Shown piece after piece: positions 7,429 through 16,126 of a DNA stretch of 36,019 nt. The DNA comes from Candidatus Kuenenia stuttgartensis. Lineage in GTDB: Bacteria > Planctomycetota > UBA11346. The stretch's first letter is position 1; each line of letters starts with the position of its first letter. The stretch is taken from the NCBI GenBank assembly GCA_945872305.1, contig CAMCAC010000005.1, positions 1 to 36,019 on the forward strand. The letters run 5' to 3'. The notes under the pieces were generated by a model. It saw nothing but the letters and a program-made list of their open reading frames with translations, ran no database searches and was not told the origin of the DNA. The position numbers were made by a program, and so were the translations under genes.

Positions 7429-9885
7429 TCACCTCAGGATGTCGAGCAGGGTCTGGATGTTCTCGCGCGCGGTGCTCACGACCCGGGCGGCGGCGGCGTA
7501 GGCCTGCTGCTGGAGGATGAGGTTGCCCACCTCCTCATCGATGTTGACCCCGGCCTGGGAGGCCCGCCGGCCTTCCAGGCTCTGGGCCAGGATGGTCTGG
7601 CTCTCCAGGCTGCGCTCCGCCTGCTGGGCCCGGGCGCCGATGCCAGCGACCAGGCCCTGATAGCTGTCCTCGAGGGTGAAGGCGCCGCCGCCGAAGAGCT
7701 TGCTCTCGCGGACGCTGATCATCTCCAGCAGGCGGCTGTTGTCGCCCTGGGCCCGGGTCTGGCCCACCGAAAGCTGGGTCGGATCCGCCGCGACCCGTTC
7801 CGCCAGATCAAGGTCGAGGGCCCGGCTGCCGGAGAACAGGGCATTGACCCCGAGGGCGCCGAGCAGGCCCGCCTGGTCCGGCTGCGCGTCGGGATTGAAT
7901 TCCACCTGGTATCCGGCGGTGGACAGCGGGCCTGGGCCGAACTGGGCATACACGCCGTCGGCGATCTCGATGGGCGTTCCGGCGGGCTTGGTGTTGTCGA
8001 GGAGCACCTGGAGCTTGCGCTGCTCGGGAGCATCCGGGCTGCCGGTCCAGTAGGTGAACTCGACCAGGGGCGGATTGCCGGGCGCCGCGGTGCCGGCAGG
8101 CGCGCCGATGACGCCGGCGGTGACCACCCGGGCCGACCACGGCCGGGCGGGATCGTAGCTGAGCTGGCCGGTGTAGCGGCCCTTGACCGTCACCGAGGCA
8201 TCGGCCGCTCCCCAGCTGGGCGCCACCGACAGGACCGGGGGCGGCGCGCCGGTGCCATCCATGACCACCGTGAAGGTGTCGCCTGGGCGGAGGATGCCCG
8301 CATCGGCCGGAAAGGTGAAATCGATGCCGCCGACCGAGACCAGACCCCCCGCCGCCAGGGGCACGGTCCCGTGCACCGTCTCCGCTCCGGTGAGCGCATC
8401 CCGGGTGAAGACCTGCAGGTCCCCGGCGGTACTGGCACGGATGCCGATCGGCTTGCCGGCAAAGGCCGCATCCGACCCCGAGGTATTGATCGACAGGGCC
8501 GGACCCGTCCATGCGTTGGCGCTCGGCCGCACATCGAGGGCCGGGGAGAAATCGATGGAGCGGCCGGCGGCTGCGGTCAGGCGCAGGCGGAACGCACCGT
8601 CCACGGCCACCGCCTCGGCGGTGACCCCGGGGATCCCCGCCGACGGCGGGACCAGGGCGAAACCGCCCCCGCTGCCGGTGTTGATCGCGTTCACCAGATC
8701 GCGCAGGGACCGGCCGGTGTCGACCGCGGGATCGAAGCGGACCGTATGCTTGGTGGCGATGCCGGTGGTGGTGTCGAGGACGTTGATGGTCAGGTTGCGG
8801 GCGGTGAGCACCCCGTTCGCATCGCGGAACGAGGGCGCAAATGCGGTCGGGATGCCGTCGGCTCCGCTGACATCGGGGGCCAATGCCGGATCATCGAGAT
8901 CCAATCCGATGTCGGAGAGCGGGATGCCCACGGACCCGAGGTGGCTCTGGGCACGGTAGGCATGGCTCGTGGCGGTGGCGTGGAGCTGGTTGAGGGCCTT
9001 GGCCACCGTTGCCGCCAAGTCATCGATGTCCGCCTGGAGATCAGGCACGATCGTGCCCTGGAGCTCCATCAGGGCCGCGACCCGCCCACCCGTCGGGGAC
9101 AGGGAGGTCCCGCCTGGCGTGAGGATCTGCAGCACCCCGGAGGAGGCGACCGTGGCGGTGAGCGGGTTGGCGCCGCCCAGGCCGACCAGCAGGGCCCCAT
9201 CGCTGTCGATGAGCATCGCCCCATCCGGCTGCGGCCGGGTGCGGATGTCGATGCGCTCGGCGAGCTGGCGGATGAGCTCGTCCCGCCGGTCGAGCAGGTC
9301 GTTGGGATTGTTGCCGAGGTTCGTCTCGGCCCGGATCGACTGGTTCAGGCTGCCGATCTCGGTGGTCAGGTCGTTGATCGCATCGACCTCGCTCTCCAGG
9401 GCGCCGCGGTAATCGTCGCGCAGGGTCTGCAGCCGGTCCGCCAGATCGCGCAGGTTGGCGGTCCAGGTCTGCACCGACTGGGCCGCGGTCGAGCGCAGGG
9501 CCGAGGAATCGGAATTGTTCGACAGGTCCTCGAAGGCTGAGAACAGGTCGGCGGTGGCCTTGGCCAGGCCGGCGTCACCAGGCTCGTTGAACGCGAGTTC
9601 GAGGTTCTTGAGGTTGCCGTCCAGGCTGTCGAGCCGGCCGAGCTCGGCGGTGGCGAGGCGCAGCCGGTTGAGCAGGAGGTCGTCCACCGAACGGCGCACC
9701 GCATCGATGCTCACCCCGCGGCCGAGCTGGCCGGGGCGGATCGACTCCGGCAGCTGGGTGGTCAGCTCCAACCGCTGCCGGCTGAAGCCCGGCGTCGTCG
9801 CGTTGGCGATGTTGTGGCTCGTCACCTCCATCGCCCGCTGCTGGGCGGAAAGGCCGCTGAGCGCGATGAGGAGGGAGTCGGGCAT
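7429..9885 (-). CDS. flgK: Flagellar hook-associated protein 1
   Basis: MPDSLLIALSGLSAQQRAMEVTSHNIANATTPGFSRQRLEL and C-terminal INIDEEVGNLILQQQAYAAAARVVSTARENIQTLLDIL-type FlgK signature. Confidence 0.95.
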   Translation of the reverse strand: MPDSLLIALSGLSAQQRAMEVTSHNIANATTPGFSRQRLELTTQLPESIRPGQLGRGVSIDAVRRSVDDLLLNRLRLATAELGRLDSLDGNLKNLELAFNEPGDAGLAKATADLFSAFEDLSNNSDSSALRSTAAQSVQTWTANLRDLADRLQTLRDDYRGALESEVDAINDLTTEIGSLNQSIRAETNLGNNPNDLLDRRDELIRQLAERIDIRTRPQPDGAMLIDSDGALLVGLGGANPLTATVASSGVLQILTPGGTSLSPTGGRVAALMELQGTIVPDLQADIDDLAATVAKALNQLHATATSHAYRAQSHLGSVGIPLSDIGLDLDDPALAPDVSGADGIPTAFAPSFRDANGVLTARNLTINVLDTTTGIATKHTVRFDPAVDTGRSLRDLVNAINTGSGGGFALVPPSAGIPGVTAEAVAVDGAFRLRLTAAAGRSIDFSPALDVRPSANAWTGPALSINTSGSDAAFAGKPIGIRASTAGDLQVFTRDALTGAETVHGTVPLAAGGLVSVGGIDFTFPADAGILRPGDTFTVVMDGTGAPPPVLSVAPSWGAADASVTVKGRYTGQLSYDPARPWSARVVTAGVIGAPAGTAAPGNPPLVEFTYWTGSPDAPEQRKLQVLLDNTKPAGTPIEIADGVYAQFGPGPLSTAGYQVEFNPDAQPDQAGLLGALGVNALFSGSRALDLDLAERVAADPTQLSVGQTRAQGDNSRLLEMISVRESKLFGGGAFTLEDSYQGLVAGIGARAQQAERSLESQTILAQSLEGRRASQAGVNIDEEVGNLILQQQAYAAAARVVSTARENIQTLLDILR

Positions 9886-9937
9886 GACGCTGATCCGGGA
9901 CGCACGCCCTGTGCCAAGAGCGAGTCCGCACGGCCCC

Positions 9938-11155
9938 ATGGGGGACAAGGGCTTGCATCCCGCCGCCCGGGCATGGGCTGCCGGCGTGATCCGCCTGCGC
10001 CTTGCCGACCGCCGCCGCCACCGTTGCCAGCGTGGCCATCTGTGGGTGTACCGCTCCGACCTGGAGCCGGGCCAGGAGGTGCCGGATGGCGAGCCGGTGG
10101 TGGTCGAGCATCCCCGGGGCGGGGTGGTCGGCACCGGGCTCGCCTCGGCCCGGTCGCAGATCGCGGTCCGGCTGCTCGCCCGGGGCGAGGTGGCGGTGGA
10201 CGAGGGATTCCTGCGCGACCGTCTGTGCGCCGCGATCGCCCGCCGGGCCGGGGGCCGGCCATGCCACCGGCTGGTGTGGTCGGAAGGGGATCTCCTGCCC
10301 GGCCTGATCGTGGACCGCTATCACGACCGCTTGGTGGTCCAGGCCACCACCGCTGGCATGGACCGGCGGCTCGGGCTGCTGATCGATCTGCTGCGGGAGC
10401 TCACCGGCGCCGCCCAGGTGGTCGAGCGCAACGACCTGCCGGTGCGCGCCCACGAGGGGCTGGAGCAGCGGGCCGGAGTCCGCCACGGCCCTGCGGACAC
10501 GGTGCTGGAGGCGACCCTGGGCGCCGCCCGCTGGCGGATCGACCTCCTGGACCCGCATAAGACGGGCACCTACCTCGATCAGCAGGACGCGCACGAACGG
10601 GTGGCCGCCCTGGTCCGGCCCGGGATGCGGGTGGCGGATGTGTTCAGCCACCTGGGCGGCTTCGGCGTCCACGCCGCCCTGCGCGGCGCCCAGGCGGTGT
10701 GCGTGGACCAGGCGGCGGCGAGCGTGGCCGGGGTGCGCGCGGCGGCGGATCTCAACGGTGTCGGCGACCGCATCGAGGCCATCGAGGCGGATGCCTTCGC
10801 CTGGCTGCGCGGCGAGGCCCGGGCCAAGGCCCGCTACGATGTGGTGGTCCTCGATCCGCCCTCGTTCGCCCGCAACCGCGACGCCCTGCCGGCGGCCCTG
10901 CGCGGCTACACCGACCTGCACCGGCACGCCCTGGACCTGCTCGGGACCGGCGGCGTGCTTGCCACCTTCACCTGTTCGCATCACGTCGACGAGACGGCCT
11001 TCCGCGAGGCCATCCTCGACGCCGCCGCCGCCGGCGGCCGCACCCTGCGCCTGGATGGCCGTTTCGACCAGCCCACGGACCATCCGGTGCTCGCGGCGAT
11101 TCCCGAGACCGAGTACCTGCGCGGCCTGCGCTATACGGTCATCGACGGCGGCTGA
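9938..11155 (+). CDS. Class I SAM-dependent rRNA methyltransferase, RlmI-like (PUA plus methyltransferase)
   Basis: GHLWVYRSDLE PUA motif; GLIVDRYHDRLVVQ; DPHKTGTYLDQQ; VADVFSHLGGFGVHAALRGA; VVLDPPSFAR; TFTCSHHV. Start codon uncertain (ATG 9938 or GTG 9986). Confidence 0.88.
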   Translation: MGDKGLHPAARAWAAGVIRLRLADRRRHRCQRGHLWVYRSDLEPGQEVPDGEPVVVEHPRGGVVGTGLASARSQIAVRLLARGEVAVDEGFLRDRLCAAIARRAGGRPCHRLVWSEGDLLPGLIVDRYHDRLVVQATTAGMDRRLGLLIDLLRELTGAAQVVERNDLPVRAHEGLEQRAGVRHGPADTVLEATLGAARWRIDLLDPHKTGTYLDQQDAHERVAALVRPGMRVADVFSHLGGFGVHAALRGAQAVCVDQAAASVAGVRAAADLNGVGDRIEAIEADAFAWLRGEARAKARYDVVVLDPPSFARNRDALPAALRGYTDLHRHALDLLGTGGVLATFTCSHHVDETAFREAILDAAAAGGRTLRLDGRFDQPTDHPVLAAIPETEYLRGLRYTVIDGG

Positions 11156-11161
11156 TCCGGA

Positions 11162-12811
11162 TCACTTCACCTGGGGGTCGGCGGGGAAGGGGCCCTTGTA
11201 GACCTTCGCCTCGCCGCCCCGTTCCCGCCCGGCCAGCCAGGGGACCGGGATCCGGACCAGGGTGCCGGCATTGGGCCCGCGGATCAGATAGCCCTCGAGC
11301 AGGACATATCCGTTCAGGCCACGCCCGCACAATTCGACGGAGTAGGCATCCTTTTCGCCAGTGAAATACCACTGTGGCCAGCCCTTGGTGTTGATGCCGC
11401 CCTTCACCAGCGCGTCGGCGATGACGATGTTCGGCTTGGCCGGGGTCCCGGCATCCACCGCCCCGATGGTGTGGCCGTTGTTGCCCCGGGCGATGCGGAT
11501 GTTCAGGAATCCACCGCGGCCGGCATTGCGGTAGGCGGCCGCCATCAGGTCGGTGGAACGGATGCAGTCCATGTTGCCGGTGGCGCAGGCATCGCGCAGG
11601 GTCAGCACGAGTCCGGTATATTTTCCCTTCTGATAGAGGGCGTTGGTGAAGGCATGGGCCTGGACCAGGACATCCGCCGGTCCGCCCTTGGCCACGGCGA
11701 TGGCATCGAGCGCCGGCTTCTGGAACCGGTCGCCCCACTCCATCCCGGCGAAATTGTCACCCCGCAGCATCAGCACATCCATGAGGTCGGCGGCAGAGGC
11801 CTTGGGCTGGGCCTTGTCCATGCGGGCGAGCACCAGGGCGAGCGCATCGACCTTGTTGACGACCACCGCCCGTCCGAGCTGGGCCGCCAGGTAGCTGCGC
11901 TCGAACGGCAGGGCGGCGCACGCATCCCAGGTCGCCTGGTTGGCCTTGCCCAGGCGGCCGCGAAGGGTGGTGAAGGCGACCCGCACCGCCGGCGGCAGGT
12001 GGGCGGCGGCGCCCTCGGCGGCCGGCGGCAGCGCCGGCCAGGGCCGGAACAGGTCCTCGGCCTGGCGCTCGACCTCCAGATAATGCTGATTGAAGTAGAA
12101 AGACAGGTGCCCGCCGGGAAACCGGCCCAGGTGGGAGTCCGGATTGTACTTGCCGGCGTAGGGCTGGTCCATGAGGGTGAACACCGACTCCCCGCGCTCC
12201 ATGAAGGCGAGCTGGGCGAGGTGGTTGGCGATCAATGCCCCCTGCCAGCGCAGGAGATCGTGGAGGTGGGCGGTGGCGGCGACGAGCTCGCGGCCCGCCG
12301 GGGCCGACTCGGCACCGCCCGCGAGCCAGGCGGCGAGGGCGGCCTCGGGCAGGCTCCGCCCGCTGGGAGCGGTCAGACCCGCCGGGGCGGGTCCCACGGC
12401 GATCTGGGCGGCCCGGGCGGCGGCGCTGGCCGCGCGGGCCAGCAGGGCCGGAACTGGAGCCCCCTCCCGCTCAAGGAATGGCTTCAGGGTGCTCCGGTGC
12501 CAGGCGAGATCCGCCAGCGGCGTCTTGCCCCGCTCGCCGTTGCCGATGTACATGCTGGTCAGGCGGACGCCGAGCCCCGCATCGCGGATCGGCTTGAACA
12601 TCAGGTCCTGGACCTTCTGCACCGCGCCATCCGCGTGGGCATAGCAGTCGGCGACCGACGAGGAGCCGGGTTTCCGCGCCCCCATCAGGACCAGCTTGGA
12701 TTCGGCCACCAGCCCCGGCAGGTCCGCCACCAGGGCCCGGGCGGCCTCGTCCATGGATTCCCCGGCGACCAGGGTCAAGGGCAGGATCAGACAGAGCAGG
12801 AAGCGGCGCAT
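11162..12811 (-). CDS. Uncharacterised secreted protein (549 aa) with possible transglutaminase-like Cys-His-Asp pattern
   Basis: Signal peptide MRRFLLCLILPLTLVAGES; C-terminal GNMDCIRSTDLMAAAYRNAGRGGFLNIRIARGNNGHTIGAVDAGTPAKPNIVIADAL. Confidence 0.8.
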   Translation of the reverse strand: MRRFLLCLILPLTLVAGESMDEAARALVADLPGLVAESKLVLMGARKPGSSSVADCYAHADGAVQKVQDLMFKPIRDAGLGVRLTSMYIGNGERGKTPLADLAWHRSTLKPFLEREGAPVPALLARAASAAARAAQIAVGPAPAGLTAPSGRSLPEAALAAWLAGGAESAPAGRELVAATAHLHDLLRWQGALIANHLAQLAFMERGESVFTLMDQPYAGKYNPDSHLGRFPGGHLSFYFNQHYLEVERQAEDLFRPWPALPPAAEGAAAHLPPAVRVAFTTLRGRLGKANQATWDACAALPFERSYLAAQLGRAVVVNKVDALALVLARMDKAQPKASAADLMDVLMLRGDNFAGMEWGDRFQKPALDAIAVAKGGPADVLVQAHAFTNALYQKGKYTGLVLTLRDACATGNMDCIRSTDLMAAAYRNAGRGGFLNIRIARGNNGHTIGAVDAGTPAKPNIVIADALVKGGINTKGWPQWYFTGEKDAYSVELCGRGLNGYVLLEGYLIRGPNAGTLVRIPVPWLAGRERGGEAKVYKGPFPADPQVK

Positions 12812-12869
12812 GGGGGATTCCTAGCCCTTCCTGGCGGGAACGCCTGTGGAATTCCCCATCACCGGGACC

Positions 12870-13442
12870 TTATGCGCGCATCGCCTCGATCGCCTTGGTC
12901 GAGGCGGCCAGGACCTCCTTGTGGAGCGAGCCGCCGTGGCTGTCCATGGTCACGATGCATGGGAAGCGTTCGGCCCACAGGTGCCAGATCGCTTCCGGGG
13001 AGCCGAGGTCCATCCAGTCCACCCCGTCAACCCGGGTGATGCGCTCGGCGCACACCTGGGCGGCGCCGCCGATGGCATGCAGGTACACGCAGCCGTACTT
13101 CTGGCAGCCGTCGAGGGTCTTGGGGCCCATGCCGCCCTTGCCGATCACGCCGCGGATGCCGTGGTCGCGCATGACCTCCCACTGGTAGGGCTCCTCGCGG
13201 GAGCTGGTGGTCGGGCCGGCGGCCCGGCATACCCAGCGGTCACCCTCCTTCACCATCACCGGCCCGCAGTGGTAGATGATCGCGCCGCCCAGATCCACCG
13301 GCGGCTTCTCGCCGTGGTGGAGCCGGTGGTGCGCCGCGTCGCGGCCGGTGTAGAGCCGGCCGGTGATCTCCACCGTGTCGCCGACCTTGAGGGACCGGGC
13401 GACGGCTTCGGTGAGGGGAGTCTGGAGCTGGATGACCGCCAT
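12870..13442 (-). CDS. Fumarate hydratase class I, beta subunit (C-terminal domain type)
   Basis: LKVGDTVEITGRLYTGRDAAHHR; AGPTTSSREEPYQWEVMRDHGIRGVIGKGGMG; adjacent to alpha subunit. Confidence 0.92.
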   Translation of the reverse strand: MAVIQLQTPLTEAVARSLKVGDTVEITGRLYTGRDAAHHRLHHGEKPPVDLGGAIIYHCGPVMVKEGDRWVCRAAGPTTSSREEPYQWEVMRDHGIRGVIGKGGMGPKTLDGCQKYGCVYLHAIGGAAQVCAERITRVDGVDWMDLGSPEAIWHLWAERFPCIVTMDSHGGSLHKEVLAASTKAIEAMRA

Positions 13443-13449
13443 GGGAGCC

Positions 13450-14328
13450 TCAGTAGAGCCAACGGGTGATGCCGGCGTCGGCGCCGAGCACGACGCCCTG
13501 CCGCCGGAACGCCCAGCACATATAGGAGATGGACACGAAATAGCTGGCCGGGACGCGGTTCAGCTTGCCGACCTTGCAGCCGAGCAGGGTGGTCTTGCCA
13601 CCGAAGCCCATGGGGCCGATGCCGCTCTGGTTGGCCTTGCGGACCACGGTGGCTTCGAGCTCCGCCAGGACCGGATCGATGTTGGTGTCGTCGAGGGCGC
13701 GCAGGAGCTGGCTCTTGGCGCAGGCCATGCCACTGACCCGGTCGCCGCCGATGCCGACGCCGAGGATGCCGGGGCCGCAGCCCTGGCCCTGGGCGTTGAG
13801 CACGCAGTCCAGGATCGCGTTCTCGACCCCCTTCAGGTCGCGGCCGCCGAGCTTGGGGTTGGGCAGGGTGTAGGTGGCGCCGACATTCTCGCAGCCACCG
13901 CCCTTGAGCATGAGCACCACCTCGACCTCGTCGCGGCGCCACTGGTGGAAGTGCATGTCAGGGAAACCGGGGCCGACATTGTCGCCGGTGTTGGCGCCGG
14001 TGATCGAGTCGACGGAGTTCTGACGCAGGTAGCCCTTGGCGGTGGCCTGCTTCACCGCCGCGATGGCGGCCTCCTCGAAGGCGATCTGGTCGTAGCCGAC
14101 CGGGGTGTGGACATAGAACAGGATCGAGCCGGTGTCCTGGCACAGGGGCTGGCTCTTGTCCTTGGCCAGGCCGATGTTGCAGCCGATCACATCCAGGGCG
14201 TAGGCGGCGTTGGTGCCGGATTCCTCGGTGCCCTTGGCGGCCTCGACGGCGCGCACCACGTCGGCGGGCAGGATGGTCGAGGTGCGGCGGATGAGCTCGA
14301 CCAGGGAGGCGATCAGGGTGTCGGACAT
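13450..14328 (-). CDS. Fumarate hydratase class I, alpha subunit (Fe-S)
   Basis: QPLCQDTGSILFYV; LKGGGCENVG; NAQGQGCGPGILGVGIGGDR; conserved Cys positions of Fe-S hydro-lyases. Confidence 0.93.
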   Translation of the reverse strand: MSDTLIASLVELIRRTSTILPADVVRAVEAAKGTEESGTNAAYALDVIGCNIGLAKDKSQPLCQDTGSILFYVHTPVGYDQIAFEEAAIAAVKQATAKGYLRQNSVDSITGANTGDNVGPGFPDMHFHQWRRDEVEVVLMLKGGGCENVGATYTLPNPKLGGRDLKGVENAILDCVLNAQGQGCGPGILGVGIGGDRVSGMACAKSQLLRALDDTNIDPVLAELEATVVRKANQSGIGPMGFGGKTTLLGCKVGKLNRVPASYFVSISYMCWAFRRQGVVLGADAGITRWLY

Positions 14329-14375
14329 GGCGGTGGACCGTACCGGCGGCTCCGCCGCCGGAAGGGCCGGACCCC

Positions 14376-15083
14376 TCACGGGGCGATCGATGCGGCAGAC
14401 GCGCTGGGGATGAATGCGCCGGTGGCGGTGACCGGTCCGCCCGTCTCGACCGCCGCCCCGGTGGCGGCGGACCAGCCCCAGCTCACCCCCAGCCAGGCGG
14501 CGATGCCGATGGCGGCGAAGAACAGCAGGGTGACCACGAACATCACCCATCCGAGCATGGCCATCAGCCCGTCGCGGCACAGCCAGCCCATGCAGAGGAG
14601 GACGATGCCGTAGGACGGCAGGGAGTTGGTGAAGGGGACGACCATCGGCAGCGCGAGGAGAATCCCCAATGCCGCCATCACCAGCCCGCTGACCACCCGA
14701 ACCGGCCCCGGGGCGACCAGCGCACGATACCGGGGCCGGGTGAGGCGCTCCAACCAGGCCAAGGGCTTGGCGACCCAGGTCAGCAGGCGGCCAAGGACCC
14801 CCGCCGGCAATTCCCGCCGGGCGACGAAACCCGGCAGGCGGGGACGACGATGCCAGGCCGTGTACAGACCGATGGACATCAGGCCGATCCCGAACGGCGT
14901 GCTGATGCCCGGGACCGGCACCGGCGACAGGAACGGCACGGTCATGATGATGGCGAGCAGGAACGGGCCATTGGCCCCCAGCCGCTCGTACAGCTCGCCG
15001 ACCACCACCGGGCGCTCGCGCAGGTCGGCCCCGACCTCGGCGATGCGCTCACTGGGCAGGCGGCGACGGTGCGGCAGTGGCAT
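14376..15083 (-). CDS. Exopolysaccharide synthesis ExoD family membrane protein
   Basis: LYERLGANGPFLLAIIMTVPFLSPVPVPGISTPFGIGLMSIGL and multiple TM segments; alternative start at 15113. Confidence 0.8.
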   Translation of the reverse strand: MPLPHRRRLPSERIAEVGADLRERPVVVGELYERLGANGPFLLAIIMTVPFLSPVPVPGISTPFGIGLMSIGLYTAWHRRPRLPGFVARRELPAGVLGRLLTWVAKPLAWLERLTRPRYRALVAPGPVRVVSGLVMAALGILLALPMVVPFTNSLPSYGIVLLCMGWLCRDGLMAMLGWVMFVVTLLFFAAIGIAAWLGVSWGWSAATGAAVETGGPVTATGAFIPSASAASIAP

Positions 15084-15111
15084 GGCGGCGTCAGGGTCGT
15101 AGGACGCAGCC

Positions 15112-16101
15112 ATGGTGGAACCAGTCGTACAGGTCCGTGGGTTGGTCAAGCACTTCCCCATCCGCCGGGGCGTCTTCGGCCGCCAGGTCGGAGCGGTGCG
15201 CGCGGTGGACGGGGTTGATCTCGACCTTGCCCCCGGCGAAGCCCTTGGACTGGTCGGCGAGTCCGGCTGCGGCAAGACGACCCTCGGCCGCTGCCTGCTC
15301 CGGCTGGTCGAGCCGACCTCGGGTTCGATCCGCGTCCTTGGCACCGACCTGATGACCTTGCGCGGCGAGAAGCTGCGCACCTTCCGCCGCCATGCCCAGA
15401 TGATCTTCCAGGATCCGTACGGCAGCCTGAACCCGCGCCTGACCGTGGGCCAGGCGATCACCGAGCCGATGGTGGTCCACGGCCTGTGCGGACGCGACGA
15501 GGCCTGGACCCGGGCCGAGGCCCTGATGGACCGGGTCGGCCTGAAGCGTGAGCAGCTCCAGCAATACCCGCACCAGTTCAGCGGCGGCCAGCGCCAACGC
15601 ATCGGCATCGCCCGGGCCCTGGGCCTGGAGCCGCGCCTGGTGGTGTGCGACGAGCCGGTCAGCGCCCTGGATGTCTCGGTCCAGGCCCAGGTGCTCAACC
15701 TGCTGCGCGGGCTGCAGCGCGACCTGGGGGTGAGCTACCTGTTCATCAGCCACGACCTGTCGGTGGTGAGCTGGCTGTGCGAGCGGGTGGCGGTCATGTA
15801 CCTGGGCGAGATCGTCGAGATCGGGCCGCGGGCGGCGATCTACCGCAACCCCCTCCATCCCTACACCCAGGCCCTGCTCTCGGCGGTTCCGGATGCAGCC
15901 CGCCAGACCGGCCGGCCCCGGGTGATCCTGGAGGGCGACCCGCCGAGCCCCCTGGAGCCGAGCGGGCCCCTGCGCTTCACCGGCCGCTTCCCGCGCTTCG
16001 CCGCCGCCTTCACCGAGGGCGAGATCCGACTGCAGGAGGCTGGTCCCGGCCACTGGGTGCGCTGCGCCCGGCTGGATGTCCTGCGGGACCTGGCCGCATG
16101 A
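15112..16101 (+). CDS. Peptide/oligopeptide ABC transporter ATP-binding protein, OppF-like
   Basis: GLVGESGCGKTTLGRCLLRL Walker A; QFSGGQRQRIGIARAL; LVVCDEPVSALDVSVQAQVLNLL; C-terminal oligopeptide ABC domain NPLHPYTQALLSAVPD. Confidence 0.95.
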   Translation: MVEPVVQVRGLVKHFPIRRGVFGRQVGAVRAVDGVDLDLAPGEALGLVGESGCGKTTLGRCLLRLVEPTSGSIRVLGTDLMTLRGEKLRTFRRHAQMIFQDPYGSLNPRLTVGQAITEPMVVHGLCGRDEAWTRAEALMDRVGLKREQLQQYPHQFSGGQRQRIGIARALGLEPRLVVCDEPVSALDVSVQAQVLNLLRGLQRDLGVSYLFISHDLSVVSWLCERVAVMYLGEIVEIGPRAAIYRNPLHPYTQALLSAVPDAARQTGRPRVILEGDPPSPLEPSGPLRFTGRFPRFAAAFTEGEIRLQEAGPGHWVRCARLDVLRDLAA

Positions 16102-16126
16102 TCCACCATCCGTCGCAGCCACACCG

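Noticed and set aside
7354-9540. 728-aa plus-strand ORF
   Set aside because: Antisense to flgK with shadow-frame composition.
15083-15113. Overlapping divergent starts of exoD-like and oppF genes as a designed feature
   Set aside because: exoD can start at 15083, removing the overlap; start choice is uncertain.
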